Assembly: GCA_045603485.1 (NCBI GenBank)
Contig: JAZUMF010000098.1
Span: 1 to 27,671 of the forward strand
Direction of reading: 5' to 3'
Source: RGIG5952 sp045603485
GTDB taxonomy: Bacteria > Verrucomicrobiota > Kiritimatiellia > RFP12 > JAAYLN01
DNA: 27,671 bases
Under the pieces are notes generated by a model. It made no database searches and was not told where the DNA came from. It saw nothing but the letters and a program-made list of their open reading frames with translations. The position numbers were made by a program, and so were the translations under genes. How positions within the stretch are numbered: the stretch's first letter is position 1; each line of letters opens with the position of its first letter. Below are positions 7,281 to 15,167 of this stretch, one piece after another.

Positions 7281-8546
7281 ATGGACTTGAAGGCTGCTTA
7301 CAAAACTATTATGGATGACCACTTTACACCGCGAATGGAGATTTCTTTTATTGACGGTGATGTGCGCCAGACTCTTGCCTATGAGAAGGTTTCTTGGGTA
7401 ATTGACGGCGAGGAAAAGGGCCTTCGTTATGGAGAGAATCCCGGTCAGGAGGCTGCGGTCTATAAGCTTGTCAATGGCAATTTGGCATTGGGTGATGTCC
7501 GTTCAATCGATTCTAATGAGATTTTGGCTTCTTCGCCTGAGCTTTTGCAGTCGGGCAAGCATCCCGGAAAGACGAATTTGACTGACGCTGATAATGCCCT
7601 CAATATTTTGCGTTATCTTTGCGATACTCCTTGCGCAGTCATCGTCAAGCATAATAATCCATGCGGTGTCGCCAAGGGGGCGACCTTGGCTGAAGCTTAC
7701 AATCGCGCAAATCGCGCTGACCGTCTTGCCGCTTTCGGCGGTTGCATTGCTCTTAACCGCGAGTGCGATTTGGATACCGCTCGTCTTATCTGCGAAAATT
7801 ATGCGGAGGTAGTCGTAGCTCCTGAATTCGCTCCTGGCGTTATGGAGCTTTTCGCCGAGAAGAAGAACCTTCGAGTTTTCCGTATTGGTAATATGTCTCG
7901 CCTGCAGGACTTTGTTGCGCGCCGTGTAGTTGATTTCAAGTCTTTGATTGATGGCGGTATCGTTGCTCAGTGGTCTTTTGTCCCTGAGGCTCGCACGGCT
8001 GAAGCATTGATGCCTGCAGAATGTGTGCGTAAGGATGGTTCCGTACACCGTATCAAGCGTCTTCCTACTCCTCAGGAGTATGATGATTTGGTCTTTGGTT
8101 GGCTTGTCGAAGCTGGCGTTACATCCAATTCTGTCCTTTATGTTAAGGATGGTGTTACGGTCGGTATCGGTACCGGTGAGCAGGATCGCGTGGGTGTTGC
8201 AGAGATTGCTCGCGATAAGGCCTACCGTAAGCTTGCCGATCTGATTTCTTGGGATAAGTACGCAACTCCTTACAACGATCTTATTTTGAAGTTTGGTGAC
8301 GAGGGCGCCCGTCGCAAGGCTGAGATTGATGAGGAGGTTAATGCTCGCAAGGGTGGATTGCCTGGCTGCGCAATGGTTTCAGATGCCTTTTTCCCGTTCC
8401 GTGATGGTGCTGAGGTTGGTATCCGCGAGGGTATCACTTCTATTGTTCAGCCCGGTGGCGCATTGCGCGATTGGGATGTTATCGATTGCTGCAATGATGC
8501 CGGCGTTGCTATGGTCTTTACCGGACAGCGCTCTTTCCGTCACTAA
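7281..8546 (+). CDS. Stand-alone AICAR formyltransferase (PurH C-domain type)
   Basis: It transfers the formyl group from 10-formyl-THF to AICAR, the penultimate step of IMP synthesis. The 421-aa protein aligns with the C-terminal transformylase domain of PurH: RYGENPGQ near residue 50, the catalytic Lys-His in IVKHNNPCG, ASPELLQ, GIGTGEQDRVGVAEIARDKA, MVSDAFFPFRDGAE, and the terminal GGALRDWDVIDCCNDAGVAMVFTGQRSFRH. The N-terminal MGS-fold IMP cyclohydrolase domain of ordinary PurH (about 510-530 aa) is missing. The start is well placed behind TAAGGAGA, and the preceding 260 bp hold only a relic of another family, so the domain was not lost by a nearby frameshift. Free-standing AICAR transformylases are known in some bacteria, where another protein completes the ring closure. 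nifU follows 38 nt later. Confidence 0.9.
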   Translation: MDLKAAYKTIMDDHFTPRMEISFIDGDVRQTLAYEKVSWVIDGEEKGLRYGENPGQEAAVYKLVNGNLALGDVRSIDSNEILASSPELLQSGKHPGKTNLTDADNALNILRYLCDTPCAVIVKHNNPCGVAKGATLAEAYNRANRADRLAAFGGCIALNRECDLDTARLICENYAEVVVAPEFAPGVMELFAEKKNLRVFRIGNMSRLQDFVARRVVDFKSLIDGGIVAQWSFVPEARTAEALMPAECVRKDGSVHRIKRLPTPQEYDDLVFGWLVEAGVTSNSVLYVKDGVTVGIGTGEQDRVGVAEIARDKAYRKLADLISWDKYATPYNDLILKFGDEGARRKAEIDEEVNARKGGLPGCAMVSDAFFPFRDGAEVGIREGITSIVQPGGALRDWDVIDCCNDAGVAMVFTGQRSFRH

Positions 8547-8584
8547 TTTTTGGTATCGCATCGTTTCTCTTCGGAGTTTTTAGA

Positions 8585-9433
8585 ATGTGGGATTATACTG
8601 ATAAGGTTCTTGATCATTTTCGTCATCCGCGCAATGTTGGCAAGATTGACAATGCTGACGGTACGGGTACTGTAGGTTCTCTCGTTTGCGGTGATTCTTT
8701 GACCCTGACCTTTAAGCTGGATGCAGATGGGCGTATCGCGGATGTGAAGTTTCAGACTTTTGGCTGTGCATCTGCGATTGCATCGTCTTCCGCGCTTACC
8801 GAGCTTATTAAGGGAAAGACTTTGGAAGAGGCTGAGAAGATTACCAACAAGGAAATCGCTGAATATTTGGGTGGATTGCCCGATCAGAAGATGCATTGTT
8901 CGGTGATGGGGCGCGAGGCTCTTGAGGCCGCTATCTACAATTATCGTACCGGCGAGCCTGGTGTTCGCGACCTTAAGGAGGAGCATATCGTCTGCCAGTG
9001 CTTTAATGTCTCTGAGGAGGATATTGCCCGTGTTGTCACCGAGAATAAATTGACGACCGTTGATGAGGTGACAGATTATTGCAAGGCCGGCGGAGCATGC
9101 GGTAGATGCCGCGGTGAGATTCAGAAGATTATCGATAAGCTTGTTGGCGGTAAGGAGGAGGCTAAACCAACTGCTTCTTCTGAGCCTGCGCGACCACTTT
9201 CGAAGTTTCAGCTTATGAAGCGTATTGACGAGGTTTTGGAGAGCGAGATTCGCCCTGCGCTTCGTCGTGACCATGGCGATGTCGAGCTTATTGATATTGA
9301 CGGCTCTAAGGTCGTTATTGCATTTCAGGGTATGTGTAAGGGATGTCCTTCTGCGGGCGTTACCCGTCGCAACTTTATCGAGGTCAAGCTTCGCGAGATG
9401 GTCTCTCCGGAGTTAGAGGTTGTTGAGGGTTGA
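8585..9433 (+). CDS. nifU: Three-domain Nif-type Fe-S scaffold NifU
   Basis: A 282-aa scaffold on which Fe-S clusters are built from sulfur supplied by NifS. All three NifU modules are seen. The IscU-like domain has C35 in VCGD, C61 in FGCASA and C105 in HCSVMG. The central BFD-type [2Fe-2S] domain has C137-x-C139 and C172-x2-C175. The C-terminal Nfu domain has C251-x2-C254 in MCKGCPSAG. All ligand cysteines are present, so it should be functional. GGAG stands upstream of the ATG. nifS begins 1 nt after the stop, so the two are translated together. No nitrogenase genes are nearby; in non-fixing anaerobes this Nif-type system is the general Fe-S assembly machinery, which I infer here. Confidence 0.93.
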   Translation: MWDYTDKVLDHFRHPRNVGKIDNADGTGTVGSLVCGDSLTLTFKLDADGRIADVKFQTFGCASAIASSSALTELIKGKTLEEAEKITNKEIAEYLGGLPDQKMHCSVMGREALEAAIYNYRTGEPGVRDLKEEHIVCQCFNVSEEDIARVVTENKLTTVDEVTDYCKAGGACGRCRGEIQKIIDKLVGGKEEAKPTASSEPARPLSKFQLMKRIDEVLESEIRPALRRDHGDVELIDIDGSKVVIAFQGMCKGCPSAGVTRRNFIEVKLREMVSPELEVVEG

Positions 9434-9434
9434 T

Positions 9435-10604
9435 ATGGCTGAATCGTTGGTCTATTTGGACAATAACGCGACGACTTGCGTTGCCCCTGAGGTGACTGAG
9501 GCGATGCTTCCGTTCTTTACCGAGAAGTGGGGCAATCCTTCGAGTATGCACTTTTTTGGCGGCCGTATTCATCGCGATGTTGAAGCGGCTCGTGAACGCA
9601 TAGCTGCATTTCTAAATGCCGACGATCCCTCTGAAATTATCTTTACCGGCAGTGCAACTGAGAGTGACAATACCGCATTGGCCGGTGCCGTTGAGGTTTA
9701 CGGACCATCTTCAACGATTATAACTACTCAGGTTGAACATCCCGCCGTCCGTAGCCATGCGCAGTTGTTGCGTGATTCCCGTGGGCATCGTTTGATTGAG
9801 CTAGGTGTTGATTCGGGCGGTAATCTTGATTTGGAGCAGCTTCGTGAGGCTCTTTCTATTGGCGGGCCTAAGGTTGTTTCGATTATGTGGGCAAACAATG
9901 AGACCGGCGTAATCTTTGATATGGAGAAGATTGCCTCCATTGTTAAGGAGGCCGGATGCTTCCTTCATACTGATGCTGTTCAGGCTGCAGGCAAGATTCC
10001 GCTTGATGTCTCCAAGGTTCGTTGCGATACGCTTGCCATCGCAGGACACAAGATTCATGCCCCTAAGGGCGTTGGCGTTTTATATGTGCGTCGCGGTACC
10101 CGTTTGCCTCCATTTGTCGTCGGCGGGCATCAGGAGCGCGGTCGCAGGGCTGGCACTGAAAATGTCCCGTATATTGTAGGCCTTGCCAAGGCGTGTGATC
10201 TTGCTGCCGAACATCTTCCAATGTCGGGTGAGGTCGCCCGTCTTCGTGATAAGCTTGAGGCAGGGCTCCTTGCATCTTGCCCTGATTCCAGCGTAAACGG
10301 CGATAAATCTTCGCGTGTACCGAACACAACGAATATGAGTTTCTCCTTTATCGAGGGGGAGGCTATGCTTTATCATCTTTCGGATGCCGGCATTTGCGCT
10401 TCGTCTGGATCGGCCTGCTCTTCGGGCTCGCTTGATGTTTCGCATGTCTTGCGCGCAATGGGTGTTCCATATGCCGCAGCTCACGGATCGATCCGATTCA
10501 GTTTGAGCCGCTATACAACTGAGGCTGATGTCGATTATACGCTTGAGAAGATGCCTCAAATTGTCCAAACACTTCGCGAGCTTTCGCCGTTCGTTGAAAA
10601 ATAG
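9435..10604 (+). CDS. nifS: Cysteine desulfurase NifS/IscS-type
   Basis: A PLP enzyme (389 aa) that removes sulfur from cysteine as a protein persulfide and passes it to NifU. Motifs: YLDNNATT at the N-terminus, TGSATESDN, QVEHPAV (PLP-stacking His), ANNETG, HTDAVQAAGK, the PLP lysine K206 in AGHKIHAPKG, GGGHQE-like VGGHQERGRRAGTEN, and the active cysteine C328 in SSGSACSSGS. The ATG at 9435 follows GAGGG by 5 nt and the nifU stop by 1 nt; an in-frame start at 9420 overlapping nifU is possible but has no better ribosome site. It forms the assembly operon with nifU and lies just upstream of the debranching enzyme gene, which starts 14 nt later and is likely co-transcribed. Confidence 0.93.
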   Translation: MAESLVYLDNNATTCVAPEVTEAMLPFFTEKWGNPSSMHFFGGRIHRDVEAARERIAAFLNADDPSEIIFTGSATESDNTALAGAVEVYGPSSTIITTQVEHPAVRSHAQLLRDSRGHRLIELGVDSGGNLDLEQLREALSIGGPKVVSIMWANNETGVIFDMEKIASIVKEAGCFLHTDAVQAAGKIPLDVSKVRCDTLAIAGHKIHAPKGVGVLYVRRGTRLPPFVVGGHQERGRRAGTENVPYIVGLAKACDLAAEHLPMSGEVARLRDKLEAGLLASCPDSSVNGDKSSRVPNTTNMSFSFIEGEAMLYHLSDAGICASSGSACSSGSLDVSHVLRAMGVPYAAAHGSIRFSLSRYTTEADVDYTLEKMPQIVQTLRELSPFVEK

Positions 10605-10618
10605 TTTTCCTAGGCGCG

Positions 10619-13600
10619 ATGGTTCGTTTGATTCAGTTCCCACAACCAGATTCAAGGTCGCTTCATTGCTCGGGTGACTTTCTTGTTGTGACGCTGGAGC
10701 CGCAAGGTATAGCCGGTGGCAGAGCCTTTGTCCGTGGCAATTTTAAGGGAACGCATTGGGAAGATATACCGATGGCTCGTAATGGAAGCCGCTTCGAAGT
10801 GACTATTCCATTGTCTGCCGTGGGGCTCTTTCATTTTAAGACATATTATCTTCCAGATGGTGTTGAAGGAGAAGACTCGCAGGCAATTTGGCCTGATGGA
10901 GGCAATGCATTGGTCAAGGTTGCGCCCGGTTGGACACGGCAAGGCTGTTCGGTCTATACTGCATTTGTCCGTCAGTTTAGAGATGAGCCCGCCTATACTC
11001 CTCCAGACGATTTTTTGAAGGTTCTCGACCATAATGGCTATTCGCTAATTCCCCCGTCGGGAACCTTCCGAGGATTGAAGCGGCGGCTTGATCACATAAT
11101 TCAGGGAATGGGCTTTCGCATTATTCAGCTTTTGCCGATTCACCCAGTCCCTACGACCTATGCCAGAATGGGTAGGTTCGGCAGCCCATTTGCAAGTCTT
11201 GATTTTTATGATGTCGATCCGGCATTGGCCGAGTTTGACACTAAGGCAACACCGCTTGACCAGTTTATCGAGCTTGCCGATGCTGTCCATAAGCGAGGAG
11301 CCCGGCTCTTTTTAGACTTGCCTGCAAATCATACAGGCTGGGCTTCGACTTTTCAGATTCACCATCCCGAGTGGTTTAGGCGTAATGACGATGGCTCATT
11401 CCACTCTCCTGGTGCATGGGGTGTTGTCTGGGCCGATCTGGTTGAGCTTGATTATTCTCATCAGGAGTTGCGTTCGGCGATCGCTGATGTCTTTCTTTTT
11501 TGGTGTGCTAAAGGTGTTGACGGCTTCAGGTGCGATGCGGGCTATATGATTCCTGCCGATGTGTGGAAGTTTGTCGTCGATGCTGTCCGCAAGGTTTTCC
11601 CCGAGACTGTTTTTCTCCTAGAGGGATTAGGCGGTAAACTTGAGACAACTGATAAGCTTCTTTCGGAGTCGGGTTTAGATTGGGCATATTCGGAGATTTT
11701 TCAGCAGGATAACCGAGATGCCTTGTCTTGGTATCTGCCTGACGCAATTGCACGCTCAGAGGCATTCGGCCCGCTTATTCATTTTGCAGAGACGCATGAC
11801 AATAACCGCTTGGCGGCTCAGGGGAATGGCTATGCCGCTATGCGGACGGCTCTTGCGGCATTGCTTTCGCAACAGGGCGCGTTTGGTATCACTGCGGGTG
11901 TGGAGTGGTTTTGCCGTGAGAAGATAGATGTCCACGGCGCTCCTTCGCTAGCTTGGGGGGCTCAGGAAAACCAAATCGTGCTTATCTCTCGATTGAATGC
12001 GATTTTGGCGAAGCATCCTGCATTTGCAATCGGGGCAAGTATTGAGCTTATAACCCGCGGCGGCGGTAATGTCATTGCGGCAATTCGCAAAGACAATACA
12101 GGCGAGCAGGTTCTTGTTGCGGTCAATCTCGATTCGGGCAATCCCTCTACGGTCGAGTGGGACGCCAAGCATTTTCCATTTGGTGAGGCTTGGGATTTGA
12201 TTTCCGCTAGAAAAATCCTGCCGCATCTTCATGGTGATTCGTCGTCACTTAATCTTCCGGCTGGAGGCTTTGTCGCGTTAGTGGCTTCTGAGGGTGCCAT
12301 TCGAGAAATTGAAGCCTTTGAGACAATGCGTAAATCGGCTTTAGCCTTGGAGCCGCCTTTTAAGAATCAAGTATCAGATAGCAAGGTTATGCGTTTTGAT
12401 TTTCCGGTTGATAGCCGTAGAACCGTTATGGTTCCACCAGGCTACGCATTGGAAATTCATTCAAGAATTCCTTTTAGAGCCTTGCTTGCAGACGATAAAA
12501 ACGCGCCGGTTTCATCGGCGACATCGTTGCCGACATTAGGCAACAGCGACCATTGCTGTCAAATAGAAGTTCCCGATTCGTCAAGGCGTCGCAACTTTAC
12601 CCTTAGTGTTGTCGGCTTTGACGAAAAGCCTCTTCGCACTCAATCTCCGATTTTAGCATTACCTTCTGCGGAAGATGCTCAATTCGCGCTATCGGTCGAT
12701 GGTTCGCGTGTCCGACAGGGAGAAGATGATTTACTTGCCGTTCTTGCGAATCGTCGCGGATCTATGGCGCAGGTGCGTGCGGCGTGGGGAACTATTCAAA
12801 GCCAATACGATGCGTTATTGGCATTAAACCCAGATCCGAATGTCCCTTCTGACCGACAGATTTTCTTTACGCGCTGCAGGGCGTGGGTTCGCCATGCAGG
12901 TTATTCCTTTGAGTTGAATTCAGCCTGCCTGGATTCCTTTGAGCTTCGTTCACCCCGTTCAGCGCTATGGCGCTTTACTACGCCTATAGGAATGGGTAAG
13001 ACGGCAAAGCTTTTCATCGCTCTTGAGATGGATGAATCGTCAAATGCGGTTACTCTTGTCTTCGGCAGGCACTCCATTTCGCCATCGGATGACAAAGCCC
13101 CGGTAGCATTGATACTTCGCCCCGATATTGAAGCTCGGAGTTTTCATTGTCCAACCTTGGCATACCAAGGTGCCGAGCAAAGCTACCCTGCGGCTGTTCA
13201 ACCTTTTGAGAATGGCTTCCATTTTGAGCATTCGTCATCATTGCCTTGCCAGATGCTGATTGATGACGGTTGCTTTACATACGAGCCAATTTGGTCTTAT
13301 TCAGTGCCGCATCCCGTCGAAGCGGAGCGCGGGTTGTCGCCTTCCGGAGACCTTTTCAGTCCAGGGTGGTTTGCCACGGAGCTAAATGTTGGCGCGCAAG
13401 TGCGGCTCATAGCGGGCGAAAAACCTCTTGAGCTTTTGAAGGATAAAGAAGTCACGGCTAGTTATAGTGAGAATCTTAAAGAAATATCACTGGATGACTA
13501 CCTTTCGGATGTAGCTCCGTCGTTACTCTTTATTGCAGACCGAGACGATCTCAAGACCGTTATTGCGGGATACCCATGGTTCCTTGATTGGGGGCGTGAT

Positions 13601-14692
13601 ACGCTAATCGTTCTCCGTGGGCTTATCGCAATGGGTGAGACGGCTGTATCAATGGATATATTGCGTGAGTTTGGGCGTTTTGAAGAGCATGGAACTCTGC
13701 CCAATATCATCCATGGCGGGACTGTGGGGAATCGTGACACATCGGATGCCCCGCTTTGGTTTATTGTCGCCGCCGGCGATGCGATGAATCAAAAAGGAAG
13801 TCGCGAAATCGCCTCTCTCGATTGTGGCGGACGCCCTCTTTCGGAGGTCATACTCTCTATTGTATCGTCGTATCTTGCTGGAACATCAAACGGCATTAAG
13901 GTAGATAAAGGGAGCGGACTTGTTTATAGTCCTTCACACTTCACCTGGATGGATACAAACTATCCGGCAGGAACACCTCGCATCGGTTATCCGATTGAGA
14001 TTCAAGCGCTTTGGATAGCGGCGTTAACTATCGTTCGCACACGGCTCCATATGGATGACTTTGTTGAGGTTGAAAATCTCGCTCGCTCTTCTTTGCTTAA
14101 ATATTTTGTGCAACCCGAGGGTTGGCTTGCGGATTCTCTTCGCACGCCATCATCCGCCTTTGCTCCTGCCGCGTCAGCAATTCCAGAGGACGCTTTGCGC
14201 CCAAATCAGCTTTTAGCGGTGACGCTTGGCGCCGTCGACGCTAATGGAGTTGTTGCAAGAGCGGTTGTAAAGGCGACCGAATCGCTTTTAATTCCAGGAG
14301 GGATCCGCTCTCTTGCAGATAGGCCCGTAACAGTTGAGCAGCCGGTATGGCGCGACGGCATTTTGCTTAACGATCCCTTTAATCCCTACTGGGGGCATTA
14401 TCTTGGTGATGAGGATACCCGTCGTAAGCCCGCTTATCACAACGGTACTGCTTGGGGCTGGCAATTCCCGCTTTGGTGCGAGGCTTTTGCGATTGTTTTT
14501 GGCGATATACCCGCCGCACGCTCAATTTTGGCCTCTGCCGCGACACTTTTGGAGTCCGGAAGCCTAGGACAGCTTCCGGAGATAATGGATGGCGATACAC
14601 CGCACAAGCAGAGAGGGTGTTTGGCTCAGGCGTGGAGTATTTCTGAGCTTGAACGCGTAAATCACTTTCTAACTTTACAAAAGATGGTATAA
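10619..14692 (+). CDS. Bifunctional glycogen debranching enzyme, GH13 + GH133
   Basis: A 1357-aa two-catalytic-domain enzyme for glycogen or other alpha-glucan debranching. The N-terminal half is an alpha-amylase-family (GH13) barrel: region I DLPANHTG (233-240), nucleophile D306 in GVDGFRCD, acid/base E335 in FLLEG, and HD at 393-394 in ETHDNNR, so all catalytic residues are present. Residues of roughly 560-920 look like beta-rich linker domains that I cannot name. The C-terminal part is an amylo-alpha-1,6-glucosidase (GH133): PWFLDWGRDT near 984, DTSDAPLWFI near 1040, GYPIEIQALWIAAL, RPNQLLAV, GHYLGD and AYHNGTAWGWQFPLW near 1271. This architecture parallels the eukaryotic debranching enzyme (transferase plus glucosidase on one chain). 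There is no signal peptide, so storage glucan in the cytoplasm is the likely substrate. The start has no clear ribosome site and follows nifS by 14 nt. Confidence 0.9.
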   Translation: MVRLIQFPQPDSRSLHCSGDFLVVTLEPQGIAGGRAFVRGNFKGTHWEDIPMARNGSRFEVTIPLSAVGLFHFKTYYLPDGVEGEDSQAIWPDGGNALVKVAPGWTRQGCSVYTAFVRQFRDEPAYTPPDDFLKVLDHNGYSLIPPSGTFRGLKRRLDHIIQGMGFRIIQLLPIHPVPTTYARMGRFGSPFASLDFYDVDPALAEFDTKATPLDQFIELADAVHKRGARLFLDLPANHTGWASTFQIHHPEWFRRNDDGSFHSPGAWGVVWADLVELDYSHQELRSAIADVFLFWCAKGVDGFRCDAGYMIPADVWKFVVDAVRKVFPETVFLLEGLGGKLETTDKLLSESGLDWAYSEIFQQDNRDALSWYLPDAIARSEAFGPLIHFAETHDNNRLAAQGNGYAAMRTALAALLSQQGAFGITAGVEWFCREKIDVHGAPSLAWGAQENQIVLISRLNAILAKHPAFAIGASIELITRGGGNVIAAIRKDNTGEQVLVAVNLDSGNPSTVEWDAKHFPFGEAWDLISARKILPHLHGDSSSLNLPAGGFVALVASEGAIREIEAFETMRKSALALEPPFKNQVSDSKVMRFDFPVDSRRTVMVPPGYALEIHSRIPFRALLADDKNAPVSSATSLPTLGNSDHCCQIEVPDSSRRRNFTLSVVGFDEKPLRTQSPILALPSAEDAQFALSVDGSRVRQGEDDLLAVLANRRGSMAQVRAAWGTIQSQYDALLALNPDPNVPSDRQIFFTRCRAWVRHAGYSFELNSACLDSFELRSPRSALWRFTTPIGMGKTAKLFIALEMDESSNAVTLVFGRHSISPSDDKAPVALILRPDIEARSFHCPTLAYQGAEQSYPAAVQPFENGFHFEHSSSLPCQMLIDDGCFTYEPIWSYSVPHPVEAERGLSPSGDLFSPGWFATELNVGAQVRLIAGEKPLELLKDKEVTASYSENLKEISLDDYLSDVAPSLLFIADRDDLKTVIAGYPWFLDWGRDTLIVLRGLIAMGETAVSMDILREFGRFEEHGTLPNIIHGGTVGNRDTSDAPLWFIVAAGDAMNQKGSREIASLDCGGRPLSEVILSIVSSYLAGTSNGIKVDKGSGLVYSPSHFTWMDTNYPAGTPRIGYPIEIQALWIAALTIVRTRLHMDDFVEVENLARSSLLKYFVQPEGWLADSLRTPSSAFAPAASAIPEDALRPNQLLAVTLGAVDANGVVARAVVKATESLLIPGGIRSLADRPVTVEQPVWRDGILLNDPFNPYWGHYLGDEDTRRKPAYHNGTAWGWQFPLWCEAFAIVFGDIPAARSILASAATLLESGSLGQLPEIMDGDTPHKQRGCLAQAWSISELERVNHFLTLQKMV

Positions 14693-14693
14693 T
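14685..14693 (+). promoter_or_regulatory. Extended -10 promoter overlapping the preceding stop codon
   Basis: TGG-TATAAT is an extended -10 (TGn) element with a perfect hexamer at 14688-14693. The stop codon TAA of the debranching enzyme (14690-14692) lies inside it. The pseudopilin ATG is only 9 nt further on and there is no ribosome site between, so transcription should begin at or very near the start codon, giving a leaderless mRNA. No strong -35 is seen, which is normal for extended -10 promoters. Confidence 0.55.
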
Positions 14694-14702
14694 GTTTGTA
14701 TT

Positions 14703-15164
14703 ATGAATAAAAGCGGTTTTTCTTTAGTTGAACTTTTGGTCGCTGTAACGATTATGCTTATCCTTGCGGGTACGGTCGGTGTTGCTGTCTGGAATTGGGT
14801 GCCAAAGGCACGCATAGCTCGAGCAAACAGCGATATTGAAGCCCTGAAGTCAGCAATTGCACTTTACCGTGCAGATAATTTTACAATTCCCTCACAGCGT
14901 CAAGGGCTGGAGGCTCTGGTTGCAAAGCCGACAACTGCGCCTGTTCCTAAGAATTGGCGTGAGGGCGGGTATTTGGATTCTCTCTCGCTCCCTGTTGATC
15001 CTTGGGGTAATCCGTATATCTATTTGGCGCCAGGCTCGCACAAGGAGCCCTTTGAGATTATATCATATGGAGCTGATGGAGCTCCTGGCGGCGATGATGA
15101 GGCTGCAGATATAAGCTCCAGCGTTATTTCTTCATCAAATGGAAATAGTCCCTCGGCTTTTTAA
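14703..15164 (+). CDS. Type II secretion pseudopilin, GspG-like
   Basis: A prepilin-like protein of 153 aa. The leader MNKSG ends at the prepilin peptidase site G|FSLVELL, with the conserved Glu at mature position 5, followed by one hydrophobic helix to about residue 28. The globular part has the major-pseudopilin hallmarks: DIEALKSAIALYRADN, SQRQGLEAL, DPWGNPYIY and the Asp-rich calcium loop in ISYGADGAPGGDDEAADI. The protein should be inserted in the inner membrane and assembled into a periplasmic pseudopilus. No other secretion genes are nearby, so it is a solitary copy, either serving a system encoded elsewhere or one of many GspG-like paralogues of this group. It seems to be translated from a leaderless transcript, and mnmE begins 3 nt after its stop. 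Confidence 0.87.
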   Translation: MNKSGFSLVELLVAVTIMLILAGTVGVAVWNWVPKARIARANSDIEALKSAIALYRADNFTIPSQRQGLEALVAKPTTAPVPKNWREGGYLDSLSLPVDPWGNPYIYLAPGSHKEPFEIISYGADGAPGGDDEAADISSSVISSSNGNSPSAF

Positions 15165-15167
15165 TCC

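Noticed and set aside
8543..9274. Minus-strand frame (243 codons) opposite nifU
   Set aside because: It lies opposite a protein with all its ligand cysteines; the antisense sequence resembles no family and is a shadow.
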